DNA of 8,759 bases from Ignavibacteria bacterium UBA4661 (GTDB lineage: Bacteria; Bacteroidota; Ignavibacteria; Kapaibacteriales; UBA4661), in contig DHLT01000309.1 in NCBI GenBank assembly GCA_002405405.1, positions 1-8,759 of the forward strand. The letters run 5' to 3'. The notes below the pieces were generated by a model. That model saw only the letters and a list, made by a program, of their open reading frames with translations, ran no database searches and was not told the DNA's origin. Below, one piece after another: positions 1 to 7,214 of the stretch. How positions within the stretch are numbered: position 1 is the first letter of the stretch; each line of letters opens with the position of its first letter. A program made the translations under genes and the position numbers.

Positions 1-1273
1 CCGGCGGTGCATCACTCACAAATCGACGCGCAACTTTTCGAGCAAGGAATCGTGCTGTTGACGGATGCTGGGCAACTATATCAAGAACTCTCTCCCCCTC
101 ATCAATACCATTATTTGCCGAAAAGTTCTGTCCAAGAATTGTTTTCTCTTCAGCATCATGTCCATCTGCTTGAAAGAAAAAATCACCCTCACTAACATAA
201 CCCAGACGCTCCATAAACTGCCGTCCACGCTCCTGTTTTTCATTATCGGCACGCTCTCGAAACTTCTGTGGTAAAACTGTCCATCCGGTAAACGCACGTG
301 CAACTTCAGTAACATCTTTTTGGGTATACCCACCATCAACACCAAGCGTATGGAGTTCCAGAAGCTCACGTGCATAGTTTTCATTCAATCCGGTACGTGC
401 ACGCTTACGCTGTTTTATCTCAGGATCCTGATTCACGGCATCGATATCATCATCTGCCTGCATACGTTTTTCAAGATTGTGAACCAATTGCGGAAATGAA
501 GAACGTACCCTATCGAGTTTCAATGAAGCAATTGTTTTGACTCCTTTATTTGCAACCGACTGCGCATTATTTAGATATAAGAGCATCGCAGGATGCTTTG
601 CAGTTGCCCCCAAAAGAGTACGAAATGAACGAAGAATATTTGGTCGAATAGCATCACGTTCATACGCAAGAATAAAGCCCCGTGCTTCATTGTTGGTAAG
701 TGATACATTAAAATGGTTAAACCAAAAATCAGTCAAAATCTCATGGACTTGATTACGTGAATACACCGCTCGAAAAAATTTTTGAGCGACTAAATCCCGT
801 TGTAACTCATTGATCAATTTGTAATTCTTCTCTTTTGCATAGCTGTCAATCAATTTTTTATACTCGGCACCTTGCGGATCAAGATTCTTTATTGTATCGG
901 AAACTCGACCATCTTTTTTTGCAAGACGAAAAATTTCCCCAGCAGGCTTGTAGATACGAAGTTGCTCGTCAACCGACATCGTCAATGCCGGAAATTCTTT
1001 GAGTTTTTGTTGCAGTGAATCATCGGATTCTTTACCACGTAGCTGCCTTTCAAACCATACATCCAATCCTTGATCATGCATATCGTCAATCAAAGAACTT
1101 GTTACACCGAATGTAAAGCGTTGAGCCAAATGTACTGCAGCACTTCGCTCTGTAAATCCATTTTGTTTATAGGGCATGTCAATGGTTTGTGCATTGCTAC
1201 GGACAGGAATGCAAGTACTTGCCAGAATAGTGAATACAAGGGTGAACAGCCGTTGAGATAATGAACATTTCAT
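1..1273 (-). CDS. Secreted DUF1800 family protein, C-terminus off the window
   Basis: Reading the minus strand from the ATG at 1273 gives 424 codons with no stop before the window edge, so the 3' end is missing. Residues 1-28 look like a Sec signal peptide (basic start, hydrophobic 9-22, ending SNA-Q). DUF1800 hallmarks follow in order: AVHLAQRFTFGVT (46-58), EILTDFWFNHF (178-188), a block at 210-236 containing AKHPAMLLYLNN, NENYARELLELHTLGVDGGY (297-316), EVARAFTGW (323-331), a Q-A-D-G-H-D block near 368-373, and QHPSTARFLARKVARRFVSD (402-421). The biochemical role of DUF1800 is not established. Family members are usually exported and often encoded next to a DUF1501 protein, which would lie beyond the left edge. 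Perhaps the last 50-150 residues are missing. No strong Shine-Dalgarno is seen; a weak GGA lies about 9 bases before the ATG. The family call is firm; function is unknown. Confidence 0.92.
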   Translation of the reverse strand, partial: MKCSLSQRLFTLVFTILASTCIPVRSNAQTIDMPYKQNGFTERSAAVHLAQRFTFGVTSSLIDDMHDQGLDVWFERQLRGKESDDSLQQKLKEFPALTMSVDEQLRIYKPAGEIFRLAKKDGRVSDTIKNLDPQGAEYKKLIDSYAKEKNYKLINELQRDLVAQKFFRAVYSRNQVHEILTDFWFNHFNVSLTNNEARGFILAYERDAIRPNILRSFRTLLGATAKHPAMLLYLNNAQSVANKGVKTIASLKLDRVRSSFPQLVHNLEKRMQADDDIDAVNQDPEIKQRKRARTGLNENYARELLELHTLGVDGGYTQKDVTEVARAFTGWTVLPQKFRERADNEKQERGRQFMERLGYVSEGDFFFQADGHDAEEKTILGQNFSANNGIDEGERVLDIVAQHPSTARFLARKVARRFVSDAPP

Positions 1274-1362
1274 GACAACTATCCATTAAAAAAGAAAGGT
1301 GAAAAGATTCGGTGTTGAAAAAATCAAAGATGTCATCTGTAATCTGCGAAATAGATAGTAGT

Positions 1363-1392
1363 TTGACAACCGACAAAGCCAAATGGTTTAAT
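1363..1392 (+). promoter_or_regulatory. Possible promoter of the DUF1801-dehydrogenase unit
   Basis: A perfect TTGACA (1363-1368) is followed after 18 bases by TTTAAT (1387-1392), a reasonable -10. Transcription would start near 1399, just upstream of the preferred ATG at 1421 and downstream of the alternative ATG at 1391, which supports the later start. The -35 lies inside a short imperfect inverted repeat (TTTG at 1362-1365, CAAA at 1374-1377). If the host uses a Bacteroidota-type sigma factor (TTTG / TAnnTTTG), this match may be accidental. Prediction from sequence only. Confidence 0.35.
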
Positions 1393-1420
1393 GTGGTGTT
1401 ACTCTATTCTTGCGCACACA

Positions 1421-1900
1421 ATGTCAGAAAAAATTACAACAGTTGAAACATATATTGAACAACATTCTCCAGAACATCAGACTATTCTGCGAGCACTACG
1501 ACTGCTCATACAAACGCATATTCCTTTTGTCCTTGAAAAAGTCAGTTTTGGGATTCCTTTTTATCATCACTATGGCATGTGTTTTTACTACACAGTTACC
1601 AAGCAAAACTATGTGGAACTCTGCTTGTGTCGGGGAAAAGAATTGCAACAAACATTCCCGCAACTTGAATCGCGAGGACGTGCCATTATTGCAGGAGTTG
1701 CTTTACGGAGTACCGAAGATATCGCGCGACATGATATTAAAACAATGTTAATCTGTGCGACTGAGTGGAATGAACAAGCGAAAAAGCTCGGTATTCCCAT
1801 GGTGAATAAGCAGATACGCTCAAGCAAGAAAACACATACAGGCAAACCAATTAAGGCGAACAAACCATCTTCTTCTCAACGTCAACGCAAGATATCATGA
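1421..1900 (+). CDS. DUF1801 (YdhG-like) small protein
   Basis: A 159-residue soluble protein. The family signature is visible: N-terminal helix with a YIEQHSPEHQTILRALRLLI stretch (11-30), the strand motif EKVSFGIPFYHHYGMCFYY (39-57), VELCLCRGKEL (65-75), and the C-terminal core RGRAIIAGVALRSTEDI (85-101) followed by a helix. DUF1801 domains have a known fold but no agreed biochemical function. The last ~30 residues are a basic, low-complexity tail rich in K, S, Q and R (positions 131-159), outside the domain. An in-frame ATG at 1391 would add ten residues (M-W-C-Y...) unlike the family; the ATG at 1421 (M-S-E-K-I) is preferred and fits the putative promoter. Neither start has a clear Shine-Dalgarno. 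Its TGA overlaps the next gene's ATG by 4 bases, implying translational coupling. Confidence 0.85.
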   Translation: MSEKITTVETYIEQHSPEHQTILRALRLLIQTHIPFVLEKVSFGIPFYHHYGMCFYYTVTKQNYVELCLCRGKELQQTFPQLESRGRAIIAGVALRSTEDIARHDIKTMLICATEWNEQAKKLGIPMVNKQIRSSKKTHTGKPIKANKPSSSQRQRKIS

Positions 1901-2919
1901 CAAAACCACTTTCAATAGCTGTCATTGGCGTTGGTCATTTGGGCGCAATTCACACCAAACTCCTTGCACAACGCACAAAAGAAAAAGACTCACATTTTAT
2001 ACTTTGCGGCGTGTATGATATGTCCCTAGAGCGTGCACAAACTATTGCCCAAGAATATGATACACAAAACTTTGTGACTATTGCCGACGCCTTGAGTCAT
2101 GCCGATGCTGTTATTATTGCCTCTACTACTGCCTCACACTATGCCGTTGCCAAAGAGTCTATCGCGCATGGCAAGCATTGTTTTATCGAGAAACCAATTT
2201 GCGCAACATTAGAACAAGCTGAAGAGATAGCACGATTAGCTCAAGACCATGGTGTTGTCATTCAAGTTGGGCATGTGGAACGATTTAATCCGGCTATTCT
2301 TGCCCTTGCACATGAAGAATTTGCGCCACGATTTATCGAGGGGCATCGTCTGCATCAATTCAAACCACGAGCTACCGATGTGTCAGTCATTCATGATTTG
2401 ATGATCCATGATTTAGATTTAGTACTTTGGTTAGCAAAAGCCGATGTTATCTCTTGCGATGCTAATGGTGTAGCAATTCTCACCGACACGCCCGACATTG
2501 CAAATGCACGCATTACTTTTTCGAATGGTTGTGTAGCAAATCTTACTGCGTCACGACTTTCAGCCAATCCCCTTCGTAAGATGCGTGTGTTCTCGAATAA
2601 TGCGTACTATTCCATCGACTTGGGTAATCCTGACATTGAGATTTTTCGTTTGACAAATGCTGGCGAAACAATTCCCGAACACTTACAGATGCTTCAGCCT
2701 GCTCTCATGCTTGGTAATATCGAAGCCGGTACACAACAACGCTCGATTCATTATCAAAAAATTACCCCGCCTGCAGTAAATGCCATCATGCGCGAACATG
2801 AAGATTTCGCCAAAGCTTGTATGGGAATTTCTCCTGCGCCAGTTGATGCTATTTCGGCATGCAAAGCACTTGCACTTGCTGAAACCATTCAGAATAAAAT
2901 TCTTGCTTCATTGGGATAA
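1897..2919 (+). CDS. Gfo/Idh/MocA family NAD(P)-dependent oxidoreductase, possibly GnnA-like sugar-nucleotide 3-dehydrogenase
   Basis: A 340-residue protein of normal family length. The N-terminal Rossmann fold has the dinucleotide loop GVGHLGAIH (11-19), an acidic strand end at D41, and the ADAVIIASTTASHYAVA segment (70-86). E98-K99-P100 is the family's EKP motif carrying the catalytic lysine. GHVERFNP (125-132) and HDLMIHDLDL (166-175) follow; D167 and H171 match the D-x3-H active-site pattern of the family. Together these argue for an intact enzyme oxidising or reducing a ring hydroxyl/keto of a sugar or cyclitol. The GHVERFNP plus D-L-M-I-H-D-L-D-L combination resembles the subgroup that includes UDP-N-acetylglucosamine 3-dehydrogenase GnnA, which makes the precursor of diamino-sugar lipid A; this sub-assignment is recall, not proven. 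No GnnB-like aminotransferase or lpx gene is in the window. The start overlaps the DUF1801 stop (ATGA). Confidence 0.9.
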   Translation: MTKPLSIAVIGVGHLGAIHTKLLAQRTKEKDSHFILCGVYDMSLERAQTIAQEYDTQNFVTIADALSHADAVIIASTTASHYAVAKESIAHGKHCFIEKPICATLEQAEEIARLAQDHGVVIQVGHVERFNPAILALAHEEFAPRFIEGHRLHQFKPRATDVSVIHDLMIHDLDLVLWLAKADVISCDANGVAILTDTPDIANARITFSNGCVANLTASRLSANPLRKMRVFSNNAYYSIDLGNPDIEIFRLTNAGETIPEHLQMLQPALMLGNIEAGTQQRSIHYQKITPPAVNAIMREHEDFAKACMGISPAPVDAISACKALALAETIQNKILASLG

Positions 2920-2939
2920 TACTACTCGTTTATTCAGAC

Positions 2940-3740
2940 TTACATCATCAGCCATGTCGGCACAAGTTGTGTGGCAGGATTCAGTGCTTTGTCCAATCGC
3001 TTATAGTCAGGTTCTTTTTCGCCGACTAATTGCCAAAACTCCTTGCTGTGATTCATGACTTTGGTGTGACACAACTCATGAATGATGACATAGCGCGTTA
3101 ATTCCTCCGGTAAAAACAGTAAACTCGCATTAAGGTTGATATTTCGATGACTCGAACAACTTCCCCATCGTGTTTTTTGCAAGCGCACACGAATATCTGC
3201 ACATGGCAAGCCTATTTCGACACTGATTTCTCTTGCCATGCGTGGTAACCAATGGGCAGCATATCGTTTTACCCATGTAGCGAGTGCTTGTGCGCAGAGT
3301 CGTTTTTTGTGCACCGCACCACTTAAGACGAGCTGTTTATCAACAGTACTCATGGTCAGCGTAATACTCTCATGTTTGCTGGGCTGATATATTACTAACC
3401 ATACTTCGTCTAAGGTTCGAATAATCAGCTCTGTCGGCAGTATAAGCGTTCGTCGCTGAGGAACGATGGTCTCTTCAGGTAATGATGGTTCCGTACAGGG
3501 ATAGCCGGCAGTTGCATCGTGGAACGCGTGCAGCTTCTGCTTGTGGCGTTGCATTTTTTCTTGCAATCGTTGTTGTGCTGAATATATCCATTCGGCTTGC
3601 TCTTGAACAAAAGCAGGGATATGAATCGTATCATATCCCTGCGGAACAATCACCTCAACTCCATTCTGCATACTGACACGCAAACGCACAGATTTGGCGC
3701 GAGCCGAATATCGAATGATATACGAGATTGATGGTTTCAT
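2940..3740 (-). CDS. YgjP-like (DUF45/M48-type) zinc metallopeptidase
   Basis: A 266-residue protein without signal peptide or membrane segment, so probably cytosolic. The C-terminal half is the YgjP/DUF45 zinc-peptidase core: LQKTRWGSCSSHRNINLN (187-204), the leading helix LPEELTRYVI, then HELCH (221-225) with H221 and H225 as zinc ligands and E222 as catalytic base, and NHSKEFWQLV (230-239) with H231 as likely third ligand. The N-terminal RYSARAKSVRLRVSMQNGVEVIVPQG (10-35) is also typical of the family. The segment 65-115 is poorly conserved-looking and makes this longer than E. coli YgjP. Natural substrates of the family are not well defined. The ATG lies 5 bases after the receptor gene's stop, with no Shine-Dalgarno, suggesting coupled translation. 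Its stop is 20 bases from the convergent dehydrogenase stop. Confidence 0.9.
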   Translation of the reverse strand: MKPSISYIIRYSARAKSVRLRVSMQNGVEVIVPQGYDTIHIPAFVQEQAEWIYSAQQRLQEKMQRHKQKLHAFHDATAGYPCTEPSLPEETIVPQRRTLILPTELIIRTLDEVWLVIYQPSKHESITLTMSTVDKQLVLSGAVHKKRLCAQALATWVKRYAAHWLPRMAREISVEIGLPCADIRVRLQKTRWGSCSSHRNINLNASLLFLPEELTRYVIIHELCHTKVMNHSKEFWQLVGEKEPDYKRLDKALNPATQLVPTWLMM

Positions 3741-3745
3741 AGAGT

Positions 3746-6262
3746 TTAAAATGTTACCGAAGCAGTCAGTGTTGAATATCGACGCAACACCGTTCCTCCG
3801 AAAATTTGATAATGCTCTCGATCAAGCAGATTAAAAATATTGAGTTGAAATGTAAGGTTAGCATTGACTGTATAGCGTGCATTAAGATTCATTACAGCAT
3901 ACGCAGGTACAGTACCCTCGAATAACCCAGCAATCCACGTGAATGTTTCAACATAACGAAACTGTGCGTTGATATCAAAAAGATTAGGTACTGTGTATGT
4001 TGCTCCAAGCGTGATACGATGCGGCGATGTATTTGGTTGAATACGTTGTGCAGGAACATCATTCTCAACAACACTAGTTGAGAGATAAGCATAGTTTGCT
4101 TGAAATGAAAGATGGTCATTGACATAGTAATTCCCTGCAACTTCCAGTCCATATTCGTTGATCAATCCGATATTGCGCGGTGCAATAACAAGTGCCGGAC
4201 TGCGTGTACCGCCAAATCCCATATCAAGTGCCAAGCGATCATAGAAGAGTGGATTAATACGATTCAGACCAACTCGTAAGAGTGAATCGGCAATACGATT
4301 CGTATTTGCGTCATTCGTATTAGCACGAATTGGCGTAAAGACATTCGTTGCAAGTCCACCTAGTGGAGTCGAAATAAAATTTGATCGACGATTGTAATAT
4401 GCATCAACTGTTACGAAAAACGATTTATTGATGATGCCTTTGTAACCAAGTTCATAGGAGACAGCTGTTTCAGGTTGAATCGTAGGATTTCCTAAATTCC
4501 ATTGTGGCAAGCTTGTCAGACCAAAAATATCTTGCAGAGGTCTGCCCGTCAGCGCACTGACTTGCTGATTGACACTCTGCGACAGTGCGGCTACATTCAC
4601 CGGCAAACCAGCAGGCGAGCGACGACTGGCATCAGGATAGCTTGGTCGTAAGAAACAACGATTCACTGTAAAACGCAAAACATGATCTTGCATAATTTCC
4701 CAAACAAGTGCGAGCTTTGGGGAAAACTGCGTATCAAAAAATGTCGAACGATCCACACGACCCGCGCCAACAATTTGCAATGTTGGTGATAGTTTATACT
4801 CCAACTGTGTGTACAAACCTGAATAGTTATGACGAATATCATCGGGCGCAAGCAATGGTAGAGCACCAACAAGAGTGGTGTTTACAGCTTGCTGTTCATG
4901 CGATACTCCAGCAATGACACGAAGCCGATCCTCCAAGAGCAATGTATTGTACTGTGCATCAACAACAAAAACATTGGACTGCTCTGCTGATGTTGCTGCT
5001 GCATTGTACACAAGTTGAGGCGTCGGTGTATTACGACTATTCCAATGCGCTTGGATATTCCATTCAGGGGAATTGTACGCGAGACGTAAAAAAGGTTTTT
5101 GGGCAATTGGGATAAGAATTCGACCCGTTTGATTGACATAAAATTCATTACCGGAATACGAATATCCACCCTCTGCTACGATGCGATGATCATCATCAAC
5201 ATTATAGTCAAGACGCACCCCACCTGTATACCAAAACGGCTTACGATCTGTTTCACCGAGCGGACGCACATCAAACGCCAATCCTGCATATTCCAGACCA
5301 TTATTAGGTAATGTTGTGTCACGCAAACGCGACACTAATGTATGATTTAACTGTCGTGATGCACCAAAAGTAAGCTTATATGAAAATTTTCCGAACTCTC
5401 CTGCGTGCCGTATATCACCACGAAAGGTTTCAAACTCCCCCATGGTTGCATTAATGCGAGTTCCAAGCACTTGACGTGGCGCATAGGTCGTCATGTTAAT
5501 GACACCATTGTATGCATTTGCTCCGTAGAGTGCAGACCCGGGACCACGCACAACATCAATTTGAGCAATATCAGAAATTGACGATGATAACGAGTTCCAT
5601 TCCATGAGATTCAATAATGGAGTTGATGGATCACGTCCATCAATCAACACCAGCACACGCCGATTGATTGAGTTATTAAAGCCGCGCATATTGACATTAA
5701 AGTCATTCATACCGGATTGTGCCACATCAACACCGACAATCCCCTCAAAAAGTTTAGCCGTTTGACCATGTGCCGCACCACGCTTAATGTCTTCAGCAGT
5801 AACAACTGATACAGATGCAGGAGCTTCAGTAATCTTTTGCTGACGACGTGATGCGCCGAAGACAGTAACCTCATTGAAATTGACGGTTGAAGCAACGAGC
5901 GTATCACGGAGTGTGATATCTTGTCTATCAATAACGATTGTTTTTTCGATGCGCTGAATATCAATACCGGAATACTGGAGTATGTAACTCCCTGCAGAAA
6001 GACCGGAGAATTGAAAAAGACCTTGCTGATTACTTTGAATTTTTTGAATACGCTTGGTGGCAGTATTGGTAAGTGAAACAAGAACACCCGGCTTGATCAC
6101 TGTAGTATTTTCCGATACCAATACAATTGTACCACGGAGTACAGCCCCCTGAGCATGTAGCTCTACTGGAATCAATTGAACTCCGACTAAAATAACACCC
6201 AAGACAATACAGAAAAGAACTCGATAAGAGTGCCGCAAAGAAAAAGAATAAGGATACTGCAT
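3746..6262 (-). CDS. TonB-dependent outer-membrane receptor with carboxypeptidase-regulatory-like domain
   Basis: An 838-residue precursor starting at the ATG at 6262, where a signal peptide begins (M-Q-Y-P-Y..., hydrophobic 15-32, cleavage near LHA-Q at 37/38). An in-frame ATG at 6376 would add 38 residues, bury the signal peptide and overlap tetR, so it is rejected. Residues ~40-120 form a carboxypeptidase-regulatory-like beta sandwich (GLFQFSGLSAGSYILQYSG at 81-99). EVTVFG (131-136) is in the TonB-box position. The plug (~142-265) contains VRGPGSALYGANAYNGVINM (238-257). A 22-strand-type barrel follows, ending LLDREHYQIFGG... and a terminal phenylalanine (SVTF), the outer-membrane insertion signal. 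The class imports siderophores, cobalamin, metal complexes or oligomers using TonB energy. The substrate cannot be read from sequence. No SusD-like partner is adjacent and the length is short for SusC. It is second in a tetR-headed unit. Confidence 0.93.
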   Translation of the reverse strand: MQYPYSFSLRHSYRVLFCIVLGVILVGVQLIPVELHAQGAVLRGTIVLVSENTTVIKPGVLVSLTNTATKRIQKIQSNQQGLFQFSGLSAGSYILQYSGIDIQRIEKTIVIDRQDITLRDTLVASTVNFNEVTVFGASRRQQKITEAPASVSVVTAEDIKRGAAHGQTAKLFEGIVGVDVAQSGMNDFNVNMRGFNNSINRRVLVLIDGRDPSTPLLNLMEWNSLSSSISDIAQIDVVRGPGSALYGANAYNGVINMTTYAPRQVLGTRINATMGEFETFRGDIRHAGEFGKFSYKLTFGASRQLNHTLVSRLRDTTLPNNGLEYAGLAFDVRPLGETDRKPFWYTGGVRLDYNVDDDHRIVAEGGYSYSGNEFYVNQTGRILIPIAQKPFLRLAYNSPEWNIQAHWNSRNTPTPQLVYNAAATSAEQSNVFVVDAQYNTLLLEDRLRVIAGVSHEQQAVNTTLVGALPLLAPDDIRHNYSGLYTQLEYKLSPTLQIVGAGRVDRSTFFDTQFSPKLALVWEIMQDHVLRFTVNRCFLRPSYPDASRRSPAGLPVNVAALSQSVNQQVSALTGRPLQDIFGLTSLPQWNLGNPTIQPETAVSYELGYKGIINKSFFVTVDAYYNRRSNFISTPLGGLATNVFTPIRANTNDANTNRIADSLLRVGLNRINPLFYDRLALDMGFGGTRSPALVIAPRNIGLINEYGLEVAGNYYVNDHLSFQANYAYLSTSVVENDVPAQRIQPNTSPHRITLGATYTVPNLFDINAQFRYVETFTWIAGLFEGTVPAYAVMNLNARYTVNANLTFQLNIFNLLDREHYQIFGGTVLRRYSTLTASVTF

Positions 6263-6320
6263 AACAAAAGGAAAAATGAAAATGCCATTGAGGCAACAAT
6301 GATTAACACATAATGTTGAC

Positions 6321-7067
6321 TTACTTAGAAAGAAATCCTTGTTTAAGTTTTTTAGAGGTTCGTGTACGTAATGCAAGACGAAGAGCAGGATTCATCAATC
6401 CAGCTCCTATCACTGCCTGACGAAATTTATACGCATCTCGAAGCGAGTATGTTTGACCATCAAGAACCCAATGCAAAAAAATGCCATCTGAGATACCAAG
6501 CTCGAGAAGAGCGAAGGATTGAACATCGACTTTACTGAATGCTTTCAGTGCCACCAAACGAGTGGTAATCTCCGCACCAACGCCTGATACTAATGCTTTC
6601 ATAGATTGAATACGTTCTAAAAATGCCGGGTTATTGGTACGAAGTGCATGCGCCCAAAACTCCAAAAGAAGCGGTGCGTCTTCAGCTCGCGACTCATAAA
6701 ACTCTATAGCAGTATCGATAAGTGCATCCGCTTGCGATAGAGGATCGGAAGACTGCGAAATACAAGTCTGCATAGCAAACTCAAAGTCTTGCATCCATCG
6801 GTCATACATTGCTAAGAAAAGTTCATCATTCGAGGCGAAGTACTCATAAACTGTACCTTTGCAAATGCCTGCTTCATTGGCAACATCTTGTATTTTTGTT
6901 GCATGATACCCGGATTTCGCAAAGACTCTCACGGCAGAAGCAAGAATGCGATCGCGCTTTTCGATTTGCTTGACAGAACCGTTCGTTGTAGATGATTGCA
7001 CCACAACATCGGCACGGGGAACGTTTTTTTTAATTGCTTGTCTTGGCATAGGAGAATTGGGATACAT
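6321..7067 (-). CDS. TetR/AcrR family transcriptional regulator
   Basis: A 248-residue protein when started at the ATG at 7067. A TTG-initiated extension back to 7139 would translate through the putative operator and is rejected; an ATG at 7049 (M-P-R-Q-A) is a possible alternative giving 242 residues. After a basic, flexible N-terminus of ~35 residues comes a standard TetR DNA-binding domain: KRDRILASAVRVFAKSGYHA (37-56), then TKIQDVANEAG (57-67) and the recognition helix ICKGTVYEYFASNDELFLAM (68-87). The remaining ~160 residues are the all-helical ligand-binding/dimer domain (for example LLLEFWAHALRTNNPAFLER), whose ligand cannot be inferred. It is first in a unit with the TonB receptor (58-bp gap) and metallopeptidase. 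A near-palindrome immediately before the start suggests autoregulation and control of the whole unit. Confidence 0.93.
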   Translation of the reverse strand: MYPNSPMPRQAIKKNVPRADVVVQSSTTNGSVKQIEKRDRILASAVRVFAKSGYHATKIQDVANEAGICKGTVYEYFASNDELFLAMYDRWMQDFEFAMQTCISQSSDPLSQADALIDTAIEFYESRAEDAPLLLEFWAHALRTNNPAFLERIQSMKALVSGVGAEITTRLVALKAFSKVDVQSFALLELGISDGIFLHWVLDGQTYSLRDAYKFRQAVIGAGLMNPALRLALRTRTSKKLKQGFLSK

Positions 7068-7068
7068 T

Positions 7069-7096
7069 ATAAAACCGACCGACCTGTCAGTTTTAT
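7069..7096. promoter_or_regulatory. Putative TetR operator (28-bp imperfect palindrome)
   Basis: Left arm ATAAAACCGAC (7069-7079) and right arm GTCAGTTTTAT (7086-7096) pair around a 6-base centre; counting the whole element, 11 of 14 symmetrical positions are complementary (mismatches at 7076/7089, 7080/7085 and the central 7082/7083). The ACCGACCGACC/GTCAGT core resembles the ACCGAC...GTCGGT operators seen before many TetR genes. It lies one base upstream of the preferred tetR ATG. A possible minus-strand -10 (TTTAAT read on that strand, 7100-7095) abuts it, so bound repressor would block transcription initiation. Binding is inferred from symmetry and position. Confidence 0.7.
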
Positions 7097-7145
7097 TAAA
7101 CAACAAAAATCTGAAATAATTCCCTCTGTACCCAAACAAAAAAAG

Positions 7146-7154
7146 TGTTATACT
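7146..7154 (+). promoter_or_regulatory. Possible extended -10 promoter of the small membrane protein
   Basis: TGtTATACT is a good extended -10 element. No convincing -35 lies 16-18 bases upstream. A start near 7161 would leave a leader of about 54 bases to the ATG at 7215. The element is about 50 bp from the TetR palindrome on the opposite side of the divergent intergenic region, so joint control is possible but not shown. Confidence 0.35.
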
Positions 7155-7214
7155 TGTGTAACGTATTCTTGACGCTTCATCCGTTTTATTTTTTCATCAA
7201 TATCGAGGTTTGTT

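Noticed and set aside
76..384. 102-codon minus-strand frame inside the DUF1800 region
   Set aside because: It is out of frame with the DUF1800 reading frame, which carries the conserved motifs across the same stretch.
1362..1377. TTTGACAACCGACAAA as a second TetR-type operator near the DUF1801 promoter
   Set aside because: Only five of eight positions pair and the longer arms of the 7069-7096 element are absent; sharing AACCGAC alone is weak.
6286..6301. Short inverted repeat CATTG-N6-CAATG between tetR and the receptor gene
   Set aside because: Arms of only five bases, no T-tract, no resemblance to the tetR operator; it competes with another 4-bp hairpin, so chance is likely.
6263..6376. 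38-residue N-terminal extension of the TonB receptor from the ATG at 6376
   Set aside because: It overlaps the tetR end, places a polar segment before the signal peptide, and the ATG at 6262 starts a canonical signal peptide.
7068..7139. 24-residue N-terminal extension of the TetR regulator from a TTG at 7139
   Set aside because: It would translate through the palindromic operator and the likely promoter; the ATG at 7067 (or 7049) fits TetR length better.
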